The translations under genes were made by a program, and so were the position numbers. Shown in pieces: positions 15,491-23,736 of a stretch of 33,799 nucleotides of DNA. This DNA is from an uncultured Fretibacterium sp. (lineage in GTDB: Bacteria; Synergistota; Synergistia; Synergistales; Aminobacteriaceae). The notes under the pieces are model-generated. The model worked only from the letters and a program-made list of their open reading frames with translations. It searched no databases and was not told where the DNA came from. The stretch spans positions 1 to 33,799 of the forward strand of contig CAMHMH010000012.1 of assembly GCA_946186205.1 (NCBI GenBank), written 5' to 3'. The stretch's first letter is position 1. Every line of letters begins with the position of its first letter.

Positions 15491-15539
15491 TATCTTATCC
15501 TTAGTTTTTTGTGCTTCATTACTTGATTTTTTCATAGCC

Positions 15540-15764
15540 TTATCTTCTTTTCACGCGAACCCAAATGCAGTATCCTCCCATAGGACAGTCCCAGTTGTTA
15601 GGCGGCCTTTTTCCGAATAATCCTTCCATATAACCTTTCATCATAGGACCAAATATTCCATACTCCGCACTTGACAATCCGTACTGTTCCCATATCTGAC
15701 CGCATTTACGGCACCGATGTACGTATACTGACTTCCCGGTTCGTCGGCTAGACTGCTTGCTCAT
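15540..15764 (-). CDS. Small zinc-ribbon-like protein
   Basis: A 74-residue protein with a CRKCG knuckle (residues 18-22) and a second pair of cysteines (WDCPMGGYC, near residues 59-66), giving a four-Cys zinc-binding pattern. The ends are basic (SKQSSRRTGK and VRVKRR). The start region overlaps the divergent membrane-protein gene by 8 bases and no Shine-Dalgarno sequence is visible, so the exact start is uncertain. It lies upstream of, and in the same direction as, the Hsp70 operon, but the promoter at 15482 suggests separate transcription. Function is unknown. Confidence 0.5.
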   Translation of the reverse strand: MSKQSSRRTGKSVYVHRCRKCGQIWEQYGLSSAEYGIFGPMMKGYMEGLFGKRPPNNWDCPMGGYCIWVRVKRR

Positions 15765-16827
15765 TGACAGGTACGAAGATGAATATCTGTTGCGCTTCTC
15801 AAAACCTCGAAGGGGTAATCAAGAAAACGCTCCTGATATTGAGGCACTACGAAAGTTCTGGAAGTACCTTCATGACATTGAGCGGCATAACGAGCTTCTT
15901 GCTCTCAGACAACAGACAGAGCTACCCGACATTCCCGCTATGAGCCTTAAAGATATTCTCGCTCTCATCTGGGATAAAGTCTTCAACGTCCGTATCGGAA
16001 CGGTTGCCTCTCTGGTCTTCGCCGTCTGCTTTGAGGTCGCTAGAAGATACTTATCCGTCAGCCTGTGGCTCTCTATCATTCCCATTACCGTAATATGCGC
16101 GTGTGTCGTTCTCATTCATCGCCGATACGCCCCTGATACGCTATCTGACATCGGCGCGGGCGCGCTGCTCTTCCTCATGCTATGGATTTCCGGCTCTCTG
16201 TCCCTCTATAAGTCTGAACCTCTGAAGGTCGCGCAGAATATCACGCTTTCTCCTACTCTCAGCGGCAATAACATTCATTTCAATATCTCCGTTACTCACT
16301 TCTCCGAAATCAAAGAGTTCCTTTATCGCATTAGCCCTGATACTCAATTCCTTTCTACTGGTTTCTCGCCTCAGATTAATCCTAAGAATAACCTTCCTTA
16401 CCCCAAGACCGCCATTCAGAATAACAACATTCACGGCATATCTCATATCGAAGTCAAGTTCTTAGACTTAAACGGCCATGAAAGCAAAAGCTGGTTCTTC
16501 TCTTTTGACATCGACGCTGTACGCTTCAACCTCTGCAAACAGAATATTCTTAGCTCTAAAGAGGTCTGGCTGGAAGCTCGCAAGGTCAATGATAAGGTCT
16601 TCCTCATGCCTTCTCCTGCGCTTTCATCGACTTACGGCAAGTCTTCCGTTCACTCGCTCGTCTACGGCATTAATACTTCATCACCTGATACTTCTGTTAG
16701 CATTTATGATATTAGTATCTATGAACTGCTCACCCTTAACGCTCAAAATGTCAATTTTATATCTTCGTACCTGATTTTCGATGACTGCTCATCTTCCGAT
16801 GTCAGAGTCAGTTATCCAACGAAATAA
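15757..16827 (+). CDS. Membrane protein of unknown function
   Basis: A protein of up to 356 residues with a helical cytoplasmic N-terminus (1-70) and three hydrophobic segments (about 80-97, 100-121 and 132-149). A roughly 200-residue polar, beta-rich C-terminal domain follows (NITLSPTLSGNNIHFNISV and onwards), with no catalytic motif that I can name. The start is uncertain: TTG 15757 has no good ribosome site and overlaps the divergent small gene; TTG 15790 is an alternative. It is followed 74 bases later by replicon 1. Its position next to the envelope cluster may be chance. I see no homologue by eye. Confidence 0.6.
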   Translation: MLIDRYEDEYLLRFSKPRRGNQENAPDIEALRKFWKYLHDIERHNELLALRQQTELPDIPAMSLKDILALIWDKVFNVRIGTVASLVFAVCFEVARRYLSVSLWLSIIPITVICACVVLIHRRYAPDTLSDIGAGALLFLMLWISGSLSLYKSEPLKVAQNITLSPTLSGNNIHFNISVTHFSEIKEFLYRISPDTQFLSTGFSPQINPKNNLPYPKTAIQNNNIHGISHIEVKFLDLNGHESKSWFFSFDIDAVRFNLCKQNILSSKEVWLEARKVNDKVFLMPSPALSSTYGKSSVHSLVYGINTSSPDTSVSIYDISIYELLTLNAQNVNFISSYLIFDDCSSSDVRVSYPTK

Positions 16828-16858
16828 TAACGCCCATGTATTCTCGTATATATCTTAA

Positions 16859-16875
16859 TGATACAATACTTATCA
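16859..16875. promoter_or_regulatory. TGATA-N7-TATCA dyad before replicon 1
   Basis: A perfect 5-bp inverted repeat, TGATA (16859-16863) and TATCA (16871-16875), spans a TACAAT that could be a -10 box at 16862-16867; the -35 region is poor. It lies 27 bases before the RelB/DinJ-like gene and may be its autoregulatory operator, paralleling the dyad before replicon 2. Confidence 0.35.
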
Positions 16876-16901
16876 CTTCGACTAAAAGGAGTTGATTGTA
16901 T

Positions 16902-17111
16902 ATGTCTGTTGCTACTATCATCGCTCGCGTTGACGCTGACGACAAACGTAATTTCAGTGCTTTCTGTTCCTCTGTCGGACTCAATGTCTCTGTTGCCATT
17001 AACATTTTCATCAAAACTGTTCTGCGTGAGAATCGCATTCCCTTTGACATATCGGGAACTTCTCAAACTACGCGCAACATTTCAAATCACGATGAGGGCA
17101 TTCATGAGTAA
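16902..17111 (+). CDS. RelB/DinJ-like ribbon-helix-helix protein, replicon 1
   Basis: A 69-residue protein. MSVATIIARVDADDKRNFSA then FCSSVGLNVSVAINIFIKTV, followed by LRENRIPFDI, is the RelB/DinJ ribbon-helix-helix pattern of type II antitoxins. AAGGAG lies about 10 bases before ATG 16902; an upstream TTG 16896 is too close to it. No RelE/YafQ toxin follows. Instead the stop overlaps the Rep start (ATGAGTAA), so the protein is translationally coupled to Rep. The inference is that it regulates replication (a copy-number repressor) rather than neutralising a toxin. Replicon 2 has an equivalent small RHH gene before its Rep. Confidence 0.78.
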   Translation: MSVATIIARVDADDKRNFSAFCSSVGLNVSVAINIFIKTVLRENRIPFDISGTSQTTRNISNHDEGIHE

Positions 17112-18174
17112 ATCTTACAGAACAAAGGCTATTGCTAAGAAAGATAATCCTCTTGTACCTTGCCCGGAGAGACTCGCCGTTCCTACCCTGCCAAACTATG
17201 AATACAGCATCAGCCTTCATCAGGATGGAAAAGCATATTTGCAGAACCTCTCTGTCAGCACCGATGGTCTACAGTTTGAGAACGGCAAGATGTTTTTCAA
17301 TGGAGAACTCGAACCTATAAGTACAGTTGAGCTTCAGGACATGCGTACTAATGAAGGCATTGAAGAAATTGATATTCCTCTCCTCACTATGTACTACAGC
17401 ATTATTCTCGCCTCATTTCAGGAAAGAATTAAGCAGGGATGTGATTTCAGGATTGCCACTGACATGATTACCAGAATCTACGCTCCTGACCTCATAAAAT
17501 GCTTTGGAACTCTTAGTGAAGGCAGCGGAGTTAATGAAGAAAAAATCTCTGCGATCATGAGGAAAACAAGAGCATTCCACACTATTGTCGGAATACATCA
17601 CATTACAAGAAACGGAAAGCCGGATAAAAGCTTTTTCCCTCTTATGAACTTTGAGGGCTATGATTCTAAAACTAACACCATCTCTTTCTTCAGCCCGTAC
17701 CTCAGCTACATCGTCAAAGAAATATACTCCGCCTCAATCAGGTGCGACAAGAAAGGCAACCCCAGAATCAAACGAAACGGTCAGCCTATGCTCTTTCCCA
17801 GCAATTCATACCTCATAAAACCTTCTATCGTCTCTGAACGCAACAAAGCAGCCGTTGAAAATGTCTTTATCATCGTTCAGCTTATTGAACAGGCCGGAGA
17901 CAAGGGAATTCCTCACATCAAAGCTAAAACTCTCATCGAGCGCAACGAAGCTCTCATGCTTAGACTTAAAACAGACACTCACCCTAACCGCCTGTTAAGC
18001 AGAGTCTTCAAGAAAACTTGGCAGCTTTTGCGCGAACAGACGCTACTTCTTGAGGTTTATGAATACATCGAACTTCCTGACCCCAATGACATCGAGCAGA
18101 TTCCTACTTTCGGCAATTTGGATCATGTCTTCAACTTCAGGCACAACGGCAAAAAAAAGAATGTACGCACCTAA
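17105..18174 (+). CDS. Replication initiator Rep, replicon 1
   Basis: A 356-residue protein directly before four perfect 22-bp iterons, which identifies it as the initiator. Two wHTH-like regions are likely: about residues 75-230 (IDIPLLTMYYSIILASF, SFFSPYLSYIVKEIYSAS) and 240-340 (NKAAVENVFIIVQLIEQAG, LLSRVFKKTWQLLREQT). This two-winged-helix layout is typical of iteron-binding Rep proteins, though I cannot assign a named family. GAGGG precedes ATG 17105, which overlaps the end of the RHH gene. Its layout and several helices parallel the replicon 2 initiator, with low overall similarity. It is expected to bind the iterons and load the primase-helicase encoded at 18908. Confidence 0.78.
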
Positions 18175-18254
18175 TTTGCACGGCATTTTACAAAAAATTT
18201 TATGGCATTTTTATAACTGCTTATAACAACTGCTGTTAGGAATGTGAGGGTATT

Positions 18255-18342
18255 AGAAAATCGCTCTGAAGTGGGCAGAAAATCGCTCTGAAGTGGGCAG
18301 AAAATCGCTCTGAAGTGGGCAGAAAATCGCTCTGAAGTGGGC
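18255..18342 (+). repeat. Four perfect 22-bp iterons, replicon 1
   Basis: The 22-base unit (AGAAAATCGCTCTGAAGTGG plus GC) occurs four times without gaps or mismatches at 18255, 18277, 18299 and 18321. Unit length equals two helical turns, the hallmark of Rep-binding iterons in theta plasmids. They lie 80 bases after the Rep stop. They are not a CRISPR array, because there are no variable spacers. Confidence 0.95.
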
Positions 18343-18405
18343 AGAAGGCATTTGCAGAAACAGTGATGAACACTAAAACTAGCTCCTCTTCTGCATTCCT
18401 AATAA

Positions 18406-18427
18406 ACTAGTACCCTAATGTACTAGT
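18406..18427. repeat. Inverted repeat ACTAGTAC/GTACTAGT
   Basis: Perfect 8-bp arms (18406-18413 and 18420-18427) around CCTAAT, 64 bases after the iterons. It may be a binding site or cruciform within the origin. Confidence 0.6.
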
Positions 18428-18432
18428 AACGG

Positions 18433-18456
18433 GCGGGGTCCACTGTGGACACCCGC
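18433..18456. repeat. GC-rich inverted repeat in oriV
   Basis: GCGGG-GTCCAC-T-GTGGAC-A-CCCGC: 11 paired bases with a one-base centre and one bulge. With the preceding inverted repeat it forms a palindrome cluster typical of origins, possibly a nicking, primosome-assembly or protein-binding site. Confidence 0.55.
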
Positions 18457-18746
18457 ACCCCGTCCGCGTATAGTGAGTCCGGGGTTAACCACAGAAAAAG
18501 ACGAAAGGCGTGGAAGAATTTCTCGCTACGCTCGAAATTCTCAGATTGAAGTTCCCGCCCCCCACCCCTAACCCCCTCTTAAAGTCAAAAGCCTTGTCCA
18601 CAGAACCCCTCGCTCCTTTGACCCGCGAGGGGTCTCAGGTAAGAAGAAGTTTGTCGGTAACCCAGAGGTTCGAGGCAAGGATAAGTTCGAGGAAAACCCC
18701 GGGTATCCGGGGAACGCGCAAAGAGGCTGAAGGGTAGGGAGAAAGT

Positions 18747-18845
18747 AAGCGACCAACGGGAGCGTTGTAGAGGGGAAAAAGATTCCGGGAAAAAAGGAGC
18801 GACCAACGGGAGCGAATCAGAGGAGAAAGTCCGAACTTCGGGAAA
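18747..18845. repeat. Imperfect ~50-bp purine-rich tandem repeat
   Basis: The 17-base core AGCGACCAACGGGAGCG occurs at 18748-18764 and 18798-18814. Each copy is followed by a G/A-rich tail (AGAGG, GAAA, CGGGAAAAA), giving two imperfect units of about 50 bases. It has no coding character and lies just before the primase-helicase ribosome site. The role is unknown; it may be part of the origin. Confidence 0.6.
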
Positions 18846-18907
18846 AATCGGAAGAGGGAATACACCCCTATTCCCCTGTGGATAGTTGAGAGGAGGAAAA
18901 AACCGAA

Positions 18908-20821
18908 TTGTTGCGTGATGTGTGCGAATTGTTGGTTGAATTGCGACAATTGCGGCAATGGGTATCTTATTGTCGAGTGTGGAATGCGGGCAAGGGCAGG
19001 TACGATAAATTGCCGGTGAACCCGCATGACGGCTCAAATGCGAAGGCCAATGACGCGCGGACATGGGGAACGTTTGATGAAGCGCGGCGGTATGCGGTAG
19101 AAAATGGCTTCACAGGGAATGCAGGCGGTATAGGATTTGAGTTTGCAAATGGGTATGCAGGAATTGATCTTGATGATGTAATTGTTGCTGGGGGAACGTT
19201 GAAGCCGTTTGCGGCGGAAGTAGTGCGAATTATGGAGAGTTACACGGAGTATTCACCAAGCGGCAAGGGGCTGCATATCTTGTTTAAGCTGAATGAGCCA
19301 TTATCGGAGTTTGGAACACACAGACGTAATGATGAGCTTGGAATTGAGATGTACGATAGTGGGCGTTTCTTCACAGTAACAGGCAATGTGTACGGAGAAG
19401 CGCGGCCAGTCTCAGAACGTACAGAAGCAGCGCAGAAAGTGTATGCCAAGTATTTGGCTAAGTCTCAGAGTCAAGGAGCGGAAAAGGTGCTTTCAGATGT
19501 CTCAGAGAGAGTTAATCTTGAAGACTTGTCTGGCAATGACTTGCTTGAGAGGATGTTCAGCTCGCTTCATGGAGCAGAGATACGCGGGTTGTACAATGGC
19601 GATGTATCAGGTTACGGAGAAGATGACAGTCGTGCAGACTTGGCATTGTGCAGTTACTTGGCGTTCTGGACGAATAACGATTTGCAGATGATGGACAGCC
19701 TTTTCCGCAAGTCGGGATTAATGCGCTCTAAGTGGGACGAGAAGCGCGGAAATCAGACATACGGAGCGATGACACTGGCGAAGGCGTTAATAGCGGGAGA
19801 AGGATATAGGAGCATAAATGCGAGTAAATCATATGTGAGAGAGATTACAACCCCTGAGATAAAAACCTTGCCTCAAGTAGTTACGGAAGCTGATAGAATA
19901 TCGAGTATCAGCAAATATGTAGAGAGTGAGGGCGGTGAAGTAACGCTAGAAATGGAGCTGGAAAGGTTTAGCAAGTACCGAGACCGCAAGACTGGTTATA
20001 GCAACTTGGACGCGAAGATGAGCCTTTATCCCGGGCTTTACGTTCTTGGCGCGATAAGTTCACTGGGCAAAACGACGTTCTGCGGACAGATGGCGGATCA
20101 GTTAGCGTTTGCTGGGGAACATGTGTTTTATTTCTCGCTTGAGCAGACGCGGCTTGAATTGGTAACGAAGGGGCTGTCGCGTCTGATGGCGCAGGCGGAT
20201 ATGCGTAATGCGCTGACCTCAATGGAAATCCGGCGTGGGATAAAGTCGGAGGCGTTGAAAGCGGCGCGGGAAGTCTATGTATCACGCGGAAAGAATGAGT
20301 ATATAGTGGAATGTGGGTTTGACACGAACGTTGATGTGATAGTAGGAACGGTGAAAGACTATATATCGCGCACAGGAGTGAAGCCAGTAGTGATGGTGGA
20401 CTACCTGCAAATAATAACGCCCGTGAGTACGCACCAGACGACCAAAGATGTAGTAGACTACAACGTGCGTGCGCTGAAGAAGTTACAGACGGAGAATGAT
20501 TTGGTAGTACTGGTAATCTCCTCGCTGAACCGGCAGAACTATCTGACTCCGATAGACTTCTCCTCGTTCAAGGAGTCCGGAGGAATCGAGTATACGGCGG
20601 ATGTGATATGGGGATTGCAGTTGAGTATAATGAATGAGGAGCTTTTTGACCGTGAAGCGAAACTGAAGGCCAAGCGAGAGGCAGTGAAGGAGGCCAAAGT
20701 GGCGCACCCGCGTGAAATCGAGCTAGTGTGCCTGAAAAACCGTTACGGAATAAGCAGTTACAGCTGTAACTTCAAGTACTACGCGAAGTATGATTTGTTC
20801 GTGCCTGAGAGAGATGCATGA
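18908..20821 (+). CDS. Fused primase-polymerase and DnaB-like helicase, replicon 1
   Basis: A 637-residue protein. The N-terminal half is an archaeo-eukaryotic-type primase/PrimPol: catalytic acidic motif GIDLDD (85-90), SPSGKGLHIL (116-125) and GRFFTVTG (152-159). The C-terminal half is a RecA-fold DnaB/RepA-like helicase: Walker A GAISSLGKTT (381-390), Walker B VVMVDYLQI (494-502), ISSLNR (537-542) and SGGIEYTADVIWGL (557-570). It is expected to unwind and prime plasmid DNA at the origin. TTG 18908 is chosen for the AGGAGG 11 bases upstream. A close paralogue serves replicon 2 at 27001-28923, with about three-quarters identity around the Walker A region by eye but divergent linkers. Confidence 0.88.
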   Translation: MLRDVCELLVELRQLRQWVSYCRVWNAGKGRYDKLPVNPHDGSNAKANDARTWGTFDEARRYAVENGFTGNAGGIGFEFANGYAGIDLDDVIVAGGTLKPFAAEVVRIMESYTEYSPSGKGLHILFKLNEPLSEFGTHRRNDELGIEMYDSGRFFTVTGNVYGEARPVSERTEAAQKVYAKYLAKSQSQGAEKVLSDVSERVNLEDLSGNDLLERMFSSLHGAEIRGLYNGDVSGYGEDDSRADLALCSYLAFWTNNDLQMMDSLFRKSGLMRSKWDEKRGNQTYGAMTLAKALIAGEGYRSINASKSYVREITTPEIKTLPQVVTEADRISSISKYVESEGGEVTLEMELERFSKYRDRKTGYSNLDAKMSLYPGLYVLGAISSLGKTTFCGQMADQLAFAGEHVFYFSLEQTRLELVTKGLSRLMAQADMRNALTSMEIRRGIKSEALKAAREVYVSRGKNEYIVECGFDTNVDVIVGTVKDYISRTGVKPVVMVDYLQIITPVSTHQTTKDVVDYNVRALKKLQTENDLVVLVISSLNRQNYLTPIDFSSFKESGGIEYTADVIWGLQLSIMNEELFDREAKLKAKREAVKEAKVAHPREIELVCLKNRYGISSYSCNFKYYAKYDLFVPERDA

Positions 20822-20840
20822 TTATGGAGGCTTTAGAATG

Positions 20841-20897
20841 TAGCAGTTGGCGAGAGTATGAAAGTGGTCGAGTATAGTGATAGCTCGCCGACTGTTG
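20841..20897. terminator. Long hairpin between convergent genes
   Basis: CAGTTGGCGAG (20844-20854) pairs with CTCGCCGACTG (20884-20894), with one G-U pair. The stem extends by further wobble and A-U pairs to about 14 bp around a 29-base loop. It lies between the ends of the primase-helicase (+) and the ParB-methyltransferase (-). There is no U-tract on either side, so it may be a 3'-end structure or a protein site rather than a rho-independent terminator. Confidence 0.4.
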
Positions 20898-20938
20898 AAA
20901 GACGGTATAGGAAACTTCACATACTTTCTCTGATTGTC

Positions 20939-22603
20939 TCACATCTCCCAACTTCTTTCATTAGCGATCTGTTCTTCTATAAAATCCTCAGGAGCGGCCA
21001 TGTGCCAATATACATATTGTCCGTTGTATTTTGTATTGAATTGGTCTTCATCGGAGAGAGCTTCAAGGTCAGGGAAGAGTTCAAGGGCTTGTAGGTCTCC
21101 TAGTAAGCGAACAGTAACTTCCTTAAAGCATTCAGGTTTGACGTAATCAGGCTTTGCTCTGTCTTCTTCTATGGTATATGGAACAACTTGCGGGATTCTG
21201 TCGTTGATGCGCTGGATCGTTCCTTTTGTAGCCAGTAAGCAAAATTCAGCGTTCTCACAAGTCCAGTCGCTATTTAGATTGAAATAATAAGCTTGTTTTC
21301 CGTTATCATCTTCAGTTGTTTTTGCCCACACAAATACTATGGTTCTGTAGGTGAAACCCCATTTGTTGATAATCTTCATAGCTTCCTGCATCAGGGAAGC
21401 CTTGACCCACAAGAGCAATGCACAATTCTCATCAGCGACCCGCGCCACAGGTAACTCGAGTAATTCTTCTGTAGATTGATAACTATCCCAATCTGGATCA
21501 GCGTAGATTATTTTGTAGCGGAGGTCTGTTTTGTAGATACTGATTCTTGTATACTCCTCATATTCATTATATTCTTCAAATATATCACGTTCATCGTCGT
21601 CATAATCGTCAGGGTTGCTTTCTTCCTCATAATCATGTTGATCATATTGTGTGGTGCTTTCATAGTCTTGCTCGTTTTGCGATGGTTGCCAAGTCTCATT
21701 GTCTGAAGGCTCGGTAACTTCTTCCTGCTGAAGTTGTTCGGGTATCTCCTTATGCTGTATCTGTGCCTCTTGTGTAGTAGAGACTTCCTTCGGTTGCCTC
21801 TCTTCATTCATGGTTGCAGAATTAGCCTCATGTTGAGAGTTTAGCTCCTCATTGCGGAATGAAGCCTCAGAGGTAGTTGATTGAGGTTGTACGTAATCGG
21901 CAGAGTTCGCAGTATTAGTATCAGGTTGAGATTTTCGGTTGCGAGATCTGACTTGAGAAATGACAGACTTAGCAGATTCGCCCTGTTCAATACGTTGAGC
22001 AATCTCCGACTGTTGAGGCACAGGAAGTTTAGTAATCTCATAAGCTGCATTAATTGAAATTTGATTATTGCGAGCGGCATTGACGATGGTGGTAGGAGCA
22101 TGGTCGATAACTTTAGTAGCGTGTTCGTAGGTAGAACCAGATACCCCAGCGAGCTTGCCAAGTTTATCACGAGATTGTTCTGTTTCACTTTCAGGTAATT
22201 TTACCTGAATGTTATCTCCTTGATTAACATTAGGAGAGAATAAATCATTACGAGTTCCTTGGCGTAGTTTAGCGAGAGCCTTAACAGCATTCTCATACTT
22301 GCGAACAATCTCAATGCGCTGAAAATCATTAAGGTTGCGCCTAGCCAACTGATTTTGAATCATCCATAGAAAGACCTCTTTGCGCGAGGCGAACTCCTTT
22401 TGAGCGATCTGAAAGTCGATATTGTGCATCTTGCAGATTTTGAATCTGTGATGACCATCAACGATGATGCCGTTCCAAGTGATGATAGGGTCGCGGCAGC
22501 CCTCAGCGATGATGCTCTGTTCCAAGCGACTATATTCATCGTCAGTCAGCGGCGGAATCAAAGCGGCAAATTCCTCATCAATCCTTAGCTCTCGTGTACT
22601 CAT
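20939..22603 (-). CDS. ParB-like domain fused to MT-A70-type methyltransferase with altered DPPW
   Basis: A 554-residue fusion. Residues 15-95 are a ParB/sulfiredoxin-like domain (LTDDEYSRLEQSIIAEGCRD, then GIIVDGHHRF). Residues 100-225 are helical, with a ParB-type HTH (KLGKLAGVSGSTYEHATKVI). Residues 225-350 are Gln/Glu/Asp-rich and disordered. Residues 360-530 form an MT-A70-like domain (YKIIYADPDW at 363-372, ALLLWVKASLMQEAMKIINK, TIVFVWAKT). MT-A70 enzymes make N6-methyladenine with a DPPW motif; here it reads DPDW, so activity is doubtful or altered. ATG 22603 has GGAG 12 bases upstream. It is divergent from the recombinase gene. No ParA partner is present; likely DNA modification or regulation rather than classical partition. 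Confidence 0.8.
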   Translation of the reverse strand: MSTRELRIDEEFAALIPPLTDDEYSRLEQSIIAEGCRDPIITWNGIIVDGHHRFKICKMHNIDFQIAQKEFASRKEVFLWMIQNQLARRNLNDFQRIEIVRKYENAVKALAKLRQGTRNDLFSPNVNQGDNIQVKLPESETEQSRDKLGKLAGVSGSTYEHATKVIDHAPTTIVNAARNNQISINAAYEITKLPVPQQSEIAQRIEQGESAKSVISQVRSRNRKSQPDTNTANSADYVQPQSTTSEASFRNEELNSQHEANSATMNEERQPKEVSTTQEAQIQHKEIPEQLQQEEVTEPSDNETWQPSQNEQDYESTTQYDQHDYEEESNPDDYDDDERDIFEEYNEYEEYTRISIYKTDLRYKIIYADPDWDSYQSTEELLELPVARVADENCALLLWVKASLMQEAMKIINKWGFTYRTIVFVWAKTTEDDNGKQAYYFNLNSDWTCENAEFCLLATKGTIQRINDRIPQVVPYTIEEDRAKPDYVKPECFKEVTVRLLGDLQALELFPDLEALSDEDQFNTKYNGQYVYWHMAAPEDFIEEQIANERSWEM

Positions 22604-22708
22604 GGCGCGTAATCACTCCTTTGAAAAATTCAGGGGGAAAAGTCAGGGCGGAAATTTTATCATTTTGGGGGATAGAAATCAATATCGGTAACATTGCCGT
22701 ATCAGTAT

Positions 22709-22714
22709 TATAAT
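22709..22714 (+). promoter_or_regulatory. TATAAT -10 box before the recombinase
   Basis: A perfect TATAAT whose expected start (about 22721) falls 2-3 bases before ATG 22724. No Shine-Dalgarno sequence precedes this ATG, so a leaderless mRNA is possible. The -35 region (CGGTAA) is poor. Confidence 0.4.
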
Positions 22715-22723
22715 ATAGTTATT

Positions 22724-23716
22724 ATGGACGCAGATAATTCACTTGTTACGGTTGAAAAATATACCCCAGATGTGTCGGATTTATCCGATTACAGCGGCAG
22801 GATCCGTTATCTTGTAGAAGCCTCAGTAGCCTCTGAGACTCGACGCGCATACACCTCACGGCTGAAACGGTTTGCTTGTTGGTGCAATGAGAAGGGATTG
22901 AGTTGCACGTATCCGATTGCGCCAGAAATCTTAGCGATGTACATAACGGACATGGCCGTAGACGGATTATCGAATGCGACAATAACTCAGACAATGGCGG
23001 CGATCTCAACGACGCATAAGGCGCAGGGACTAACTTCGCCGACGGAGAGCCTGCTGGTGAAGAAGGTTCTGAAAGGCTTTTGGCGAGAATACGGTACAGC
23101 GCATAAGAAGCATGACGCAGCGACGGTTGAGGTGGTGCGCTACCTTCTGAAATCGATCCCCGATGACAATTCCCCTAAAAATATTCGGGACAAAGCGATA
23201 ATTGCGCTGGGGTTCGCGGGAGCGTTCCGGCGTTCAGAGTTGTGCGCGATAGATGTAGAGCATCTGAAGTGGGTATTTCGCGGAACACAAGAGATTTTGC
23301 TGATAGAGGTAGAACGCTCGAAGACCGACCAAGAGGGGCGCGGAATGACGAAGGCGATATTTCCGAGTCAGGATAAAACTGTATCACCGACTGAGCTGTT
23401 AAAGAGGTGGCTGAATATTCGCGGTTCTTATGGCGCACTGTTCACGCGGATATTGAAAGGAGAGCATATGACGGACGAACGCCTTACCCCGCAGAGTGTA
23501 CGATTAATAGTGAAACAGACAGCGGCGAGGGCAGGATTGTCGCTCGACCTGACAGCGCACAGCCTGCGCTCCGGGTTCGTAACGACAGCAATCCGGCAGG
23601 GAAAAACGGAACGGTCTATAATGAACCAAACAGGCCATAGATCAACGCAAGTGTTGCGAGAGTACTTCCTGCGCGAGGATGCAATCGAGGATAACGCGGC
23701 AGATAATATAATTTGA
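22724..23716 (+). CDS. Tyrosine recombinase/integrase
   Basis: A 330-residue protein with the core-binding SAM-like domain (about 20-110) and a C-terminal catalytic domain. Arg is in GAFRRSEL, a Lys candidate in VERSKTDQEG, His-x-x-Arg in LTAHSLRSGF, His in QTGHRS and the nucleophilic Tyr in LREYFL. All key residues appear present. ATG 22724 is taken as start; TTG 22694 lies before the -10 box and would be untranscribed from that promoter. On a plasmid it could resolve multimers or the cointegrate of the two replicons, or mobilise cassettes. No attachment site was recognised. It is followed closely by the AAA/PD-(D/E)XK gene. Confidence 0.88.
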   Translation: MDADNSLVTVEKYTPDVSDLSDYSGRIRYLVEASVASETRRAYTSRLKRFACWCNEKGLSCTYPIAPEILAMYITDMAVDGLSNATITQTMAAISTTHKAQGLTSPTESLLVKKVLKGFWREYGTAHKKHDAATVEVVRYLLKSIPDDNSPKNIRDKAIIALGFAGAFRRSELCAIDVEHLKWVFRGTQEILLIEVERSKTDQEGRGMTKAIFPSQDKTVSPTELLKRWLNIRGSYGALFTRILKGEHMTDERLTPQSVRLIVKQTAARAGLSLDLTAHSLRSGFVTTAIRQGKTERSIMNQTGHRSTQVLREYFLREDAIEDNAADNII

Positions 23717-23736
23717 TGTAAAGGAGCTGACGTAGA

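Larger units (their letters stand above)
18180..18907. other. Origin of replication region, replicon 1 (oriV)
   Basis: A gene-free stretch of about 730 bases between Rep and primase-helicase. In order: an A+T-rich segment (about 18180-18240, a possible melting region), four perfect iterons (18255-18342), two inverted repeats (18406-18427 and 18433-18456), and near-consensus DnaA boxes at 18485-18493 (TTAACCACA), 18594-18602 (TTGTCCACA) and 18877-18885 (TGTGGATAG, reverse). Each box is one mismatch from TTATCCACA. A purine-rich tandem repeat (18747-18845) and a CCCCGG/CCGGGG hairpin near 18700 lie between. Open frames here (for example 18510-18737) lack coding character. Confidence 0.8.

Noticed and set aside
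16858-17104. 438-residue version of Rep1 starting at 16858
   Set aside because: The first 82 codons run through the RHH gene in another frame and through its promoter. ATG 17105 has a ribosome site and couples to the RHH stop.
18255-18342. Possible CRISPR array
   Set aside because: The four 22-base units are directly adjacent with no variable spacers and lie between Rep and an origin, so they are iterons.
18510-19064. Several open frames on both strands of oriV 1
   Set aside because: They have Pro/Arg/Ser-rich low-complexity translations and no ribosome sites, and they overlap palindromes and DnaA boxes.
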